From: Palsa-343 sp036269135
Lineage (GTDB): Bacteria; Acidobacteriota; Terriglobia; Terriglobales; Acidobacteriaceae
Length of the DNA stretch: 64,000 nucleotides
Direction: 5' to 3'
Assembly: GCA_036269135.1 (NCBI GenBank)
Contig: DATASQ010000056.1
Span: forward strand, 1-64,000
In this document: piece after piece, positions 25,601 to 33,944 of the stretch
Layout of the letters: every line of letters begins with the position of its first letter
Numbering within the stretch: the first letter of the stretch is position 1
Program-made: the position numbers and the translations under genes
Notes under the pieces: generated by a model
Seen by the model: the letters and a program-made list of their open reading frames with translations, nothing else
Told to the model about the DNA's origin: nothing
Databases searched by the model: none

Positions 25601-27315
25601 TTTATTCTGTGCCCGTCGACGGAATCGACCTGCCCAACGCGCTGGGCAAGCTGGAACTGGCGAACTTCGGCTACTTCGCGCCTCCCGATGAGGACTTCTA
25701 TCGTTTCCCCCAGGTCTGCAAATTCCTCGATCAGAGAATTCGCGGAAAAGGCCTCAACATCGGGGAGTTTGGAGTCAAGACCCACCCCGCCTGGCGCGAC
25801 GCATCCGATTACATCGCCGCGCGCAGCGAAGCCTACGAGCATGCCTATTTCCTCGCGATCGCCCATTATGGATTCGCGCTGGGCGCTTCAAAAATTCAGA
25901 ACTGGTGCTGGAAGTATCCTTCCGATCTGCCCTTCGAGTGGGGGATCAATTACTCTAACGAACTCGTTCCCCGCGACGTGCGCGCCGTCTATCGCAATAC
26001 CGGGCTCTTTTTTCGCAGGTTGCGCCCCCGCTACGAGCCGAGCGATACGCTCCTGCTCATTCCCGGGGACAACCGCAAGGGTGGCCAGGCCATGCAGGTG
26101 CTCGAGGGCCTGGGCAACAGTCTCCGCCTGCTCATCGATGCACGCGTCTCCTTCTCCACCCTCGGCGACGAGTTTCTCGACGAGTTGCCGCCGCATGTGC
26201 GCACTATCTTTTATCCGCTGCCGTATTGTCCTGACGACCGCATCGTCGCCCGCCTCGAGGCCTTCGTGCGGCAGGGCGGCCAGCTCTATATCTCCGGCGA
26301 TCTCAGCTACGATCCTCTGCGCCGCCGCACGCGAGCCGACCGGCTCACCAGTTTGTGCGGTGTGGAGTTTGTCTCCGAGCGCTATCCGAATATCGATTAT
26401 CAGAATGGCGCTTTGCCGCTGACCGGCGTCGAGGCGGGCTGGCCCGATTACATCGGCGCTCCCGGCATCGTGATGCGCCTCGCCGGAGCCCGCACCCTCG
26501 TTGCCGGCCGCCACGGCGCTCCGGTCGTCACGGAATTCTCTCTGGGACAGGGGCGCGTGATTTTCAGCGCCGATCCCATCGAGTTGCATGGCGATCCCCG
26601 ATACCAGCCCTACGCGCACGCCTTTTACCGGGCGCTTTGTGCCGCCTTTCATCTGAGCGGAGAAGCCGTCGAACCAGCCGCCGCCCCCGTTCATGTCTTC
26701 CGCGTTCCCTCCCAGGACGAACGAGAGATCACGATTCTGGTCAACACCAGCACAACGGAGACCCTGCGCGAGCTGCAGGTTCCCTCCCGCGCCGGCGAGG
26801 TGGGTCTCACCCTCGGGCCGCTCCTTTCCGGAGCCGTCATCGCCGGCCAGGACGATCGGCTGCACGCCGTCGAAAGCTCCGGCGACGTGCGCGTGAAAGG
26901 AAGTCTCCTCCTCGGCAGCGACCTCCACTGCATGGCCGTCTCCATCTCCGATCAGCCCCTGGACAGCAGCCGCGCCTGGCTCTTTCTGCCCATGGCCGAA
27001 GGCCTTCTCACGATCGCGGGCGCGGATCGATGGCGTCAGCCCGTCGTGCTGGTGGGCGAAATCGCCGATGGCCGCTGGCGTCAGGGCGAACGCTTCTCAC
27101 CCAGCCGCGACGGTTCTTCGCTCGCGCTCCCCATCACCCCCGACCGCGCCCTTAGTATGGTGATTCTGTGCGAGGCCGACCACCAGTCCCGCGCCGTTGC
27201 GCAGATAGAAACCTGGGTGAAGCGTCCCTGGGAGGCGGAAGGCTGGTCGGAATCGCAGCAATTTTCGACGACCCGACCGTGGAAGGGAAGGCAATCAGCT
27301 GCTGGCCAATCTTGA
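22666..27315 (+). CDS. Very large Tat-exported putative glycoside hydrolase
   Basis: A 1549-residue protein. An SRRTFLQGMG twin-arginine signal leads to carbohydrate-binding-like beta domains (about 50-210 and 355-510, both with 'YTLSGWVKTEG'/'YCLEAWVRTDG' patterns). A TIM-barrel resembling clan GH-A beta-galactosidases follows (about 770-1080). Likely acid/base is in YLNGDLEL (Glu887) and nucleophile in GEFGVK (Glu1034). A GATase-like domain (about 1105-1320) and a C-terminal beta domain finish it, as in GH42. The family is not one I can name. It is directly upstream of a DUF4434 gene (16-base gap) and probably acts on glycans taken up by the neighbouring receptor. Confidence 0.8.
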   Translation: MSIARDNSAAGSTSRRTFLQGMGAAGVAALGRRVWSAPLPAAVQQALRRAGKSVTLLEDGGFQGSAWGWQFTEGAALSRVGRHAPCGSVQVRTQSGDYARFLVLGPETGKTYTLSGWVKTEGIVADDDVSGAYFTASQFEFQGRPTEYTVDGKQIPEKRYGNFTGTAGWQRFSQSFTCLPGTTWFEVAVGIARAAGKAWFSELTFVEGSAPADLDAVVDYWQALAWAHRDRVGTVARSRPAAAVLRDTLPVRGHSSDPQHLAQLLSESYDVSFLTAPELADPQRLNRAAFDLLVLPYGESFPLPARAAVEKFLADGGDLFSTGGYAFQSPLIQQEGRWQFYEEVVHDERGENLLPALAAGSAWTASEPQGASFETAAIPGSGQQPAARVSLPSGSWNRTAAWFLEIPGGAEGDRYCLEAWVRTDGVHPAPDGQAFLGIEQLDEKGESIEAAGVQLAEIRDTRPWQQVRRLICLAPGCRKLRVGFGLQKATGTLWVAALRLEHRLPQVRINTASGFPQDELQINPRQIGMFDADFRLKRASLLRPAADQKILHAPGTMTGAFQGYAATCVLGMNRARWIPLLECFDGSGRKRGAAGSLVHHLRGPYAGGSWAFFGVDNQDLFAPGSSLGEATVRAVAQALTRKCFLHACETDFACYRQGEPVRLRVLATNLSAPSAQLEVRWTITAADRTVYQSQSRLSLAAGQTERIEAEWRPASFAAAQYRVTAELLTTGAVTDNLHTGFVVWSEDTLRQGLPFEFRDNYFQAAGQSLFLQGTDDYLHTFIDQDENPLTWQRDVQGCRDSCIDVYENLMGLRGPQNRPTQTWWRWVDAMLLATQAAGGVFFPGMLIFSNTAVSNRDLAEQQAFVRAFADHYRNAAGIMYYLNGDLELHDPNLPDIQALYTHYLREKYGTDDALREAWALSPPEAPIGRLSIHSGKDDWRDIRTLDDFKFRTEVVRRWLNTLYDSIRTVDRQHPVTAEFYSVPVDGIDLPNALGKLELANFGYFAPPDEDFYRFPQVCKFLDQRIRGKGLNIGEFGVKTHPAWRDASDYIAARSEAYEHAYFLAIAHYGFALGASKIQNWCWKYPSDLPFEWGINYSNELVPRDVRAVYRNTGLFFRRLRPRYEPSDTLLLIPGDNRKGGQAMQVLEGLGNSLRLLIDARVSFSTLGDEFLDELPPHVRTIFYPLPYCPDDRIVARLEAFVRQGGQLYISGDLSYDPLRRRTRADRLTSLCGVEFVSERYPNIDYQNGALPLTGVEAGWPDYIGAPGIVMRLAGARTLVAGRHGAPVVTEFSLGQGRVIFSADPIELHGDPRYQPYAHAFYRALCAAFHLSGEAVEPAAAPVHVFRVPSQDEREITILVNTSTTETLRELQVPSRAGEVGLTLGPLLSGAVIAGQDDRLHAVESSGDVRVKGSLLLGSDLHCMAVSISDQPLDSSRAWLFLPMAEGLLTIAGADRWRQPVVLVGEIADGRWRQGERFSPSRDGSSLALPITPDRALSMVILCEADHQSRAVAQIETWVKRPWEAEGWSESQQFSTTRPWKGRQSAAGQS

Positions 27316-27331
27316 AAGGAGTCGTTCCGCA

Positions 27332-28381
27332 ATGACTGACGTGAATCGCCGAGAGTTCCTGACTGCTCTGGGATTGGGTGCTGCCGCGCTCGCCGTCGAT
27401 CCCGCCCGCGCCGCGCTGTCCGCCGAGTCCGCAGAAGTCAAGCCCATCCACGGCAGCTGGTTCGAATTTCAGCATCACGCCACCGTCGAAGGCGTCGACT
27501 GGAATCCCGCCCTGGTGCAGTTCACCGCCGAACAGTGGGACCAGAAGATCCGCGAGATGGCCGATGCCGGCCTGGAATACCTCGTGCTGATGGCCACCGC
27601 CGTCTATTACCGATCCTTCTACGATTCGAAGATTTATCCGAAATGGAAGCTGGCCTGCGCCGATCCGCTGGAGGCCGTTCTGGCCGCCGCCGACAAGTAC
27701 AAAGTCAAATTCTTCATCGGCGCCGGATTTTACGGGAACTGGGAAAGCGATCGCGTGATTGTCGATCCGGTGGCGCACCGCCAGCGCCTGCAGTCCCTGG
27801 GCGAACTGGCCAGTCTCTACGGACACCATCCCAGCTTCTACGGCTGGTACTGGCCCGACGAAGCCTTCATCGACAAGCACTACTCCCCGGACTTCATCGC
27901 CTACGTCAACGCGCTGTCCCATGAGGCGCGGCAGCTGAAGCGCGAGGCGCCGATTATGATTGCCCCCTACGGCACCCGCGTCGCCGTGCCCGATGACGAG
28001 TACGTGCGCCAGCTGGATTCCATGGACGTGAACATCGTCGCGTACCAGGATGAGGTGGGTGTTCGCAAGTCGAAGGTCACGGAGACCTCGGCCTTTTACC
28101 GGGGCCTGCGCAAAGCCCATGACCGCACCGACAAGGCGAAGATGTGGGCCGACATGGAGATCTTCGAATTCGAGGGCGAGGTCTACAACAGCGCCCTGAT
28201 GCCGGCGCCCTTCGATCGCGTTCGCCGGCAGCTGGAAGCCGTCTCTCCCTGGGTCGATCAGATTCTCGTCTACCAGTATCTGGGCCTCATGAATCGGCCA
28301 GGCTCCTCCGCCTTCGCCGGCAGCCCGCAGTCCACCCAGCTCTATTCCGATTACATGACGTGGCGCAACCGGCGCGTCTAA
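27332..28381 (+). CDS. Tat-exported DUF4434-like TIM-barrel protein
   Basis: A 349-residue protein with an NRREFLTALG twin-arginine signal and a (beta/alpha)8-like fold. The SWFEFQ, FYGWYWPDEAF and MWADMEIFEFEG blocks resemble the DUF4434 family, found in polysaccharide-degrading gene sets. The acidic residues in YWPDE and ADMEIFE would suit a glycosidase, but activity is unproven. GGAG lies ten bases before the ATG; the gene is almost contiguous with the large hydrolase and the two are probably cotranscribed. Confidence 0.75.
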   Translation: MTDVNRREFLTALGLGAAALAVDPARAALSAESAEVKPIHGSWFEFQHHATVEGVDWNPALVQFTAEQWDQKIREMADAGLEYLVLMATAVYYRSFYDSKIYPKWKLACADPLEAVLAAADKYKVKFFIGAGFYGNWESDRVIVDPVAHRQRLQSLGELASLYGHHPSFYGWYWPDEAFIDKHYSPDFIAYVNALSHEARQLKREAPIMIAPYGTRVAVPDDEYVRQLDSMDVNIVAYQDEVGVRKSKVTETSAFYRGLRKAHDRTDKAKMWADMEIFEFEGEVYNSALMPAPFDRVRRQLEAVSPWVDQILVYQYLGLMNRPGSSAFAGSPQSTQLYSDYMTWRNRRV

Positions 28382-28432
28382 GCCTTTTCCGCGGCCCAGC
28401 CCGGAAAACGAAACAGCGCGCGCCGCTGCCTC

Positions 28433-29689
28433 TCAGACCTCGGCCAGTGATCCCTTGCGGCTGAGCGTCTGATTCGTGATGAGAGGCTTCGCCCAGAAGG
28501 AAACCGCCAGAACCCAGCCGAAGCTCACATACAGGAGGCACATGCCGGTGCGCAGCCCAGCCGCATCGGCCACGCGTCCGATGACCAGAGGAAGAATGGC
28601 TCCGCCCATGATGCCGGAGCAAAAGATGCCGGCCAGCGGTCCCTGATACTCGAGGATGGAATTGAGCGCGAGAGAAATGATGATGGGCCACATCACCGAG
28701 GCAAACAATCCCACGCAGGGGAAGCAGAATTTCGACATCGCCGCCGGACCGAAGAGCGCCCCCGAAAGGCACAGAAGCGCGCCGAAACCGAAGACCCGCA
28801 GGATCACGCGGCTGTCGAACAACTTCAGCAGGATCATCCCGATGAAGCAGCCGAGGGTCAGCAGCCCCCAGAACCACGCCACCGCCGTGGCCCCCGTGGT
28901 ATGCGGATCGAAGCCGTGGTAATGGCTCAGAAATTCTGAAATCCAGTTGGCTGTGCCCTGTTCCGACCCGACATAAAAAAAGACGCTGAAAAAATACAGC
29001 CAGACCACCGGACGCCCCAGCAGCGATCGGTACATACCGAGCGTGCCCGAGCTCTCTCCTTCGTTGCGCACCACTTTCGGGAACCGCGAGGCGGCCAGCA
29101 CCAGAGTGATCGCCACGATCACCACCGCGAAGATCCAGTACATGGCAATCCACTGCATGCTGGAGGGTACCGTCCGCGCCAATACCCGCAGAATCGGATT
29201 GCCCGACGCCGGCCCGTCCAGGTTGCGCACGATCCACGAGTAGATCATGGGACTGATAAACGAGGCCGAGCCGAAGATCAGCTGCGCAAACGCGGAATTG
29301 AAGGCGAAGTGTTCTTCCCCGCCGGCCACCCGCAGCAGCGGATTGATCGCCACCTGCAAACCCGCCATGCTGCAGCCGATCAGAAACAGCGAGCCGATGG
29401 CGATGCTGTAGTCGTGAATCCACGCAAACAGCAGCGAGCCGATCAGGGCCAGAATAAAAAAACCCAGAATCACCGGCTTCTCCCCCCATTTCTCCACCAG
29501 AAACCCCGAGGGGATCGAGAGCACGCCGTACGCGATAAAAAATGAGAAGGGAAGCAGCGCCGCCGCGACATAGCTGAGATGGAAGCTCTGAATGATATCG
29601 GGAATGAGCGGCCCGAGAATGTTCGTGATGAACGACATGACGAAAAAGATCGCGAATACCACAACCACCATGTACCGGCTGCGCGTCAT
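28433..29689 (-). CDS. FHS-type MFS sugar permease
   Basis: A 418-residue inner-membrane protein with about twelve helices. The N-terminal pattern (GPLIPDIIQSFHLSYVAAALLPFSFFIAYGVLSIPSGFLVEKWGEKP) fits the fucose/galactose:H+ symporter (FHS) family, which includes FucP and NagP-like carriers. It is the last gene of the leftward operon (21 bases after the SIS gene) and so probably imports the sugar released by the upstream hydrolase. The exact sugar is unknown. Confidence 0.85.
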   Translation of the reverse strand: MTRSRYMVVVVFAIFFVMSFITNILGPLIPDIIQSFHLSYVAAALLPFSFFIAYGVLSIPSGFLVEKWGEKPVILGFFILALIGSLLFAWIHDYSIAIGSLFLIGCSMAGLQVAINPLLRVAGGEEHFAFNSAFAQLIFGSASFISPMIYSWIVRNLDGPASGNPILRVLARTVPSSMQWIAMYWIFAVVIVAITLVLAASRFPKVVRNEGESSGTLGMYRSLLGRPVVWLYFFSVFFYVGSEQGTANWISEFLSHYHGFDPHTTGATAVAWFWGLLTLGCFIGMILLKLFDSRVILRVFGFGALLCLSGALFGPAAMSKFCFPCVGLFASVMWPIIISLALNSILEYQGPLAGIFCSGIMGGAILPLVIGRVADAAGLRTGMCLLYVSFGWVLAVSFWAKPLITNQTLSRKGSLAEV

Positions 29690-29710
29690 CGAATCGCTCC
29701 TCGCTGCTGA

Positions 29711-30763
29711 TTATTCTTCCGTGGTGATTTTCGTCGCATGTTGAAAGCGGCCTGCTTCCGTGCCGCTCCTCGCTGCAATGGCCAGGCTCAGCATCTGCAC
29801 CGGTGCCATCTCCAGCAGGGTAAGGGTGCGCGACAGGTTTCCCGGTATCCGCAGAGCCGCAAGTTCCGAGTCCGAGCCGATCGTCTCGGCGCGTCCTCCC
29901 CGTTCCCGAATCGTGCGTACCAGCTTGCGGTTCAGGTGCCGCGTCTCGGGATCCCCGTCGAATACCAGCACCAGCGAGTCATGGCTCACCATCTCCAGCG
30001 GCCCGTGGCGAAAGGCCGCACTGCTCATCCCTTCGGCGAAGGATCGCGTGGACTCTTTCAGGATCAGAGCCCCGGTCCCGCAGGAGGCCAGCGACCGCCC
30101 GCGTCCCAAAATAAAGAACTGGCGAACCTCACCCAGATGGGAAGCCAGTGCCTGGACGTGCGCCTGCCACGAGGCCAGGTAGGCAGCCAGATCTTCCGGC
30201 GCCGTGCACAGTTCCGTATACAGAGGTTCCACATCCAGCCCGCCCCACGCCGCGGAAAGCACCTCCAGAGCCGCCAGAGACGCCATGTAGGTTTTCGTGG
30301 AAACCGAAAACTCGTCGCCCGAGTTCGTCAGGATGCAAAGGTCCGACTCGCGGTGCAGCGGACTGTCTTCCGTATTCGTAACACCGATAATCCGGGCGCG
30401 GCCGTCGTTCTGCTCGAGCAGGCGAATCATCTCCGCGCTCTGGCCTGACTGGGAGACAGCCACAATCACCGAGTCCGCTGTCAGCAGGCCCGGCAGCGCG
30501 TGGATCAGCTCGGCCGTCTCGGCGCGGCACACCGTTTCCCCCTGCGCCGTCAGCGCCATCTCCAGCGGGTACAAAGCATAGAGCGAAGATCCCATCCCGG
30601 TAAGGATGATCCGTGCCCGCGGCTGCGCCCGGATCGCGGCAATCCGGCCCGACAGCTCCCGATCGTTCCGCAGGTGCTCGATCGTCACCCGCACCGCTGC
30701 CGGCTGATCCAGAATGTCCCGGAGATACGGGCCCTCAATGACGTTGTAGTGTGCCTGGCTCAC
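29711..30763 (-). CDS. SIS-domain sugar isomerase / amino-sugar-phosphate deaminase-like
   Basis: A 350-residue protein with two tandem SIS domains (about 40-170 and 190-330; motifs TGMGSSLYA, SQSGQSAE and LGRGRSLASCGTGALILKES). This is the GlmS C-terminal / AgaS / NagB-II-like group, which isomerises or deaminates hexosamine-6-phosphates. In this cluster a glucosamine-6-phosphate deaminase-like role fits but is inference. The GTG start shares four bases (GTGA) with the stop of the kinase gene, so the two are translationally coupled. Confidence 0.85.
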   Translation of the reverse strand: MSQAHYNVIEGPYLRDILDQPAAVRVTIEHLRNDRELSGRIAAIRAQPRARIILTGMGSSLYALYPLEMALTAQGETVCRAETAELIHALPGLLTADSVIVAVSQSGQSAEMIRLLEQNDGRARIIGVTNTEDSPLHRESDLCILTNSGDEFSVSTKTYMASLAALEVLSAAWGGLDVEPLYTELCTAPEDLAAYLASWQAHVQALASHLGEVRQFFILGRGRSLASCGTGALILKESTRSFAEGMSSAAFRHGPLEMVSHDSLVLVFDGDPETRHLNRKLVRTIRERGGRAETIGSDSELAALRIPGNLSRTLTLLEMAPVQMLSLAIAARSGTEAGRFQHATKITTEE

Positions 30764-31716
30764 GCGATCCCCTCGGCATTGCCAAAACGGTGATGCCAAA
30801 CCTGCGCCGCGCCGATCAGGCCGAGATCGCGTCCCAGGGATGCGAGGGAAATAGCGCACAGCTCATGCGGCACCAGCCGGCAATTCTGCGCCACGACTCT
30901 CCGTATCTCCGGCAGAAAGAGATCCGCGCTGTCGAACACGCTGCCGCCCAGCACGATCGTTTCCGGCATGAAGATGGAGATGATGTTGGCCAGCCCTGTG
31001 CCCAGATAGCCGGCGGTTCGCTGCACGGCCCTCGTTGCTGTGGAATCTCCGGAGCGCGCCAGGGCGCAGATCGCTCTGGCGTCCAAAGCCCCCTGGCCGC
31101 CGCTCTCCTGCGCGAACCATTGCTCCATCGCCGGCCCCGCGGCCAGCGCTTCCCAGCATCCATACGCTCCGCAGGAGCACAGCGGGCCTGACGCTTCGAT
31201 CACATGGTGGCCGATCTCGGGATGGGAGTGCCCGGCGCCGCGGTAGATGCGCCCCTCGATCAGCAGGCCCACGCCAATCCCGGTGCCGACCGTGACGCAG
31301 ATCAGATTGCGCGCCCCTTTGCCTGCGCCCACGCGCGCCTCTCCCAGCAAGGCTGCATCGGCATCGTTTTCCATCGCCGCCGTCACCTGCATCTCCGCGG
31401 AGAGCGCCTCGCACGGCTTCCACCCCTGCCATCCGGGAAGCGTGTTCACATCGCCCACTTCTCCGGTAATCGGGTCCACCGGTCCGGTACATCCAATGCC
31501 GACTCCGGTCACTTTCAGCCCCGTGCCCTCCATCTGCCTGCGCAGGATGGCCAGGATTCTCTCCGTTGCTTCGTCCGGGCCGCGGCTTACGTAAATCGGC
31601 GTGTCTTCGCGCCTCACCACGTGCCCGCTTGCATCCACCAAACCCACTGCGATCTTCGTCCCGCCAACATCGATACCGGCAAGCATGCGGATCTCACCAC
31701 CTTCGAGGGTTTCCAT
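30760..31716 (-). CDS. ROK-family sugar kinase
   Basis: A 318-residue cytoplasmic kinase with AGIDVGGTKIAVGLVD (ATP-binding), GCTGPVDPITG, END in MENDADAALLGEA, GTGIGVGLLIEG and the zinc motif CSCGAYGC. The family contains glucokinases and GlcNAc kinases; the substrate here is not resolved. The chosen ATG (METLEGG) overlaps the stop of the upstream hydrolase by one base (TGATG), and the gene runs into the SIS gene by four bases, so three genes are tightly coupled. Confidence 0.9.
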   Translation of the reverse strand: METLEGGEIRMLAGIDVGGTKIAVGLVDASGHVVRREDTPIYVSRGPDEATERILAILRRQMEGTGLKVTGVGIGCTGPVDPITGEVGDVNTLPGWQGWKPCEALSAEMQVTAAMENDADAALLGEARVGAGKGARNLICVTVGTGIGVGLLIEGRIYRGAGHSHPEIGHHVIEASGPLCSCGAYGCWEALAAGPAMEQWFAQESGGQGALDARAICALARSGDSTATRAVQRTAGYLGTGLANIISIFMPETIVLGGSVFDSADLFLPEIRRVVAQNCRLVPHELCAISLASLGRDLGLIGAAQVWHHRFGNAEGIA

Positions 31717-33881
31717 CACTTCCACGCGAGCACAGCCCCTTCCCACGGCTGCAGGTCCACCGTCGCGCCCGCGCCCCCGGCCACCGGCCGAATTCCTTCC
31801 GAGGTCACACCCTCCACTTCCGTCACCGGCAGCGACGTGTGCAGAGCCACATGCTGCGCCTGGGGCGAATGATTAACCAGAACGAAATAGCCGCGATGCT
31901 CCCCGTTGAGTGCGGCGGCTTCCACCGAAGGATTGTCCGTCCACACCAGTCTCCGCACCCCGGCCCACTCGATCAGGCTCTGATAGAGACGCCAGGTCGA
32001 TTGCGCGCCTTCAAACGCCGAAGGCTGATTGGCCAGGTAGCTCTCGATGGGATACGCGCACAGCAGCGTACTGCCCTTGCCCAGGCGATGCGCGACCAGC
32101 GCCGGCCGCCCGTCCTGATCGACCGCAATCACCTCTCCCCCCTTCACCTCCAGCGTGGCCGCCCACTGCTCCGGCGCATCGGGTGACGCGGAGTACGTAA
32201 ACGTGTCGCCCGGCTTCAGACTGCCGAACGGCGCAACCACTTTCAGGATGACGTCGCGCACCGGCGCATGATCGACCAGCCGCGCCCCGAAGAGCGCGCC
32301 CATCTCCGGGATCGCCGCGTCGCCGCTGACCGACGCGTAAAGGACGCCTCCATTCTCCACATAACTCCGCGCCTTGCCCCAGAAGTCGGAGTGCAGATGG
32401 ATCATCATGGAATTTGTGCTGGTGAGCGGAGAGGGAAGCAGCACCATCGAGTACTTCTGCCAGTCGGCATATTCGCGCGGGAAATCCGGCTTCACGCCCG
32501 CCTGGCGCGCAAGGATGTAGCTCGAAAGCCACGCTCCCGTGAGCCGCGCGTTCAGGTCGGACTTATTCGGCAAAGCCTGTCCGGCCACCGAACCTCCCTC
32601 CTCGGTTGAGGTGTAGGGAGCGATCTCCGGCCCCGTCAATCCAAAATGCGATTCATCGCCGTACGGCTTCGACCATTCGTTCGGCACCAGGATCGCCGCC
32701 TCGGCAGCCGCCGGAGCAACGCCCTGGAGATCAAGCCGGGCCGTGACGTCGGAGAAATCCTGCAGCATTTTCGCCGCGGGCTTCTCTTTGCGATCCCAGG
32801 TGACGATCCCGAACTGCGTTTCATGCGGCGAACGCAGGTACGGCACTTTGGCGTACTGGCTCGGAGCCGCATCGGTGTAGCACCAGATCAGGAACCCGTT
32901 TGCCCCCGCGCCCAGGCTGGAATAAAGCGCAGCGCGCTCGTAGTCGGCAATGGCCTGCGGATCGTATTGCGCCGTCGAGGCCCCCACCTCCTGGATCATC
33001 ACCGGGTGCCCGGCGCCTTCTTCCAGCGCGCTCTGGAAGGCCGCGCCGAACGTCTGCCGCTCCGACAGCATCGGATCCGGGAACAGCTTCGGCTCATAAA
33101 TGGTGTACGGATGGGCGCTGAAGAAATCAACGTCGTTGCGCAGATTGTCGGCCCGGAAGGGCCCGTGGTCCAGATCCTCCGTTGAGGTGCCGACCACGAT
33201 CGGATGCAGCGTGTCATAACGGCGAATGGCCCCGGAGATCAGACGCGTCCAGTTGATCGCTTCAGCGTCGGTCGTTGACCCGGCAACGATCCAGAAGGGC
33301 GGTTCGTCCGTCAGATCCCATCCCAGAATCGCAGTGCTCTTGCCATAGCGGCGCGCCAGCTCTGCGGCAAAATCCGTCTCCAGCCGCAGCATGTATGGAT
33401 CGGACTGCGGATTGCGCCCGTTGCGATACGGAACATCCCAGTAAGCTTCACCGACTTCGCCGCCGATAAACAATTCGGGGTGCAGGTAGATCTTGTAGCG
33501 GTTGGCCAGCGAAACCAGAAAGTCCAGTTCTTTCCAGGCCTCGGGGTTGTAGTCGCCGGGACGCGGCTCGAAGAACGCCCACACCAGATCCAGCCGAACC
33601 GCATTCACGCCCAAAGCGTGCATCTGGGCAAAGTCCGCCTCGATCGCCGCCGGATCCCACTGGTACGGCCATTCCATCGCGGCTTTGGCCGGAACCCAAT
33701 TCACTCCCACCGCGATAAACGGCTTTCCATCCCGCTCGAAATAGTTGCCGTTCAGATGAACAGCGGGAAGCGCCTCGCTGCCTCCGCTCTCCGCCGGCTG
33801 CCCGGAGCTTTGCGCAAAGCCCGAGGCTCCCATGCTCAATCCACACGCCAGCGCCACGCCGAACCGGATGCCGGTCTTCAT
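31716..33881 (-). CDS. Exported clan GH-A (GH5-like) glycoside hydrolase with C-terminal GATase-like region
   Basis: A 721-residue secreted enzyme. The signal peptide ends near GFAQS. The TIM barrel (about 40-380) has NWVPAKAAMEWPYQWDP, GWDLTDEPP (acid/base candidate Glu193), HPYTIYEP and MIQEVGAS (nucleophile candidate Glu298), matching clan GH-A endo-glycosidases such as GH5. The C-terminal half (FPREYADWQKYSMVLLPSPL, HRLGKGSTLLCAYPIE) looks like a GATase-fold plus beta domain. It is the second gene of the leftward operon after the TonB receptor. GGAAGGG nine bases upstream favours this ATG over one three codons earlier. Confidence 0.82.
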   Translation of the reverse strand: MKTGIRFGVALACGLSMGASGFAQSSGQPAESGGSEALPAVHLNGNYFERDGKPFIAVGVNWVPAKAAMEWPYQWDPAAIEADFAQMHALGVNAVRLDLVWAFFEPRPGDYNPEAWKELDFLVSLANRYKIYLHPELFIGGEVGEAYWDVPYRNGRNPQSDPYMLRLETDFAAELARRYGKSTAILGWDLTDEPPFWIVAGSTTDAEAINWTRLISGAIRRYDTLHPIVVGTSTEDLDHGPFRADNLRNDVDFFSAHPYTIYEPKLFPDPMLSERQTFGAAFQSALEEGAGHPVMIQEVGASTAQYDPQAIADYERAALYSSLGAGANGFLIWCYTDAAPSQYAKVPYLRSPHETQFGIVTWDRKEKPAAKMLQDFSDVTARLDLQGVAPAAAEAAILVPNEWSKPYGDESHFGLTGPEIAPYTSTEEGGSVAGQALPNKSDLNARLTGAWLSSYILARQAGVKPDFPREYADWQKYSMVLLPSPLTSTNSMMIHLHSDFWGKARSYVENGGVLYASVSGDAAIPEMGALFGARLVDHAPVRDVILKVVAPFGSLKPGDTFTYSASPDAPEQWAATLEVKGGEVIAVDQDGRPALVAHRLGKGSTLLCAYPIESYLANQPSAFEGAQSTWRLYQSLIEWAGVRRLVWTDNPSVEAAALNGEHRGYFVLVNHSPQAQHVALHTSLPVTEVEGVTSEGIRPVAGGAGATVDLQPWEGAVLAWK

Positions 33882-33944
33882 TCGTTCCATCCCTTCCAGG
33901 ATCGTTGCCGTACGGTTAGTTTGTCTCGGCCGGAGGCCGCGCCG

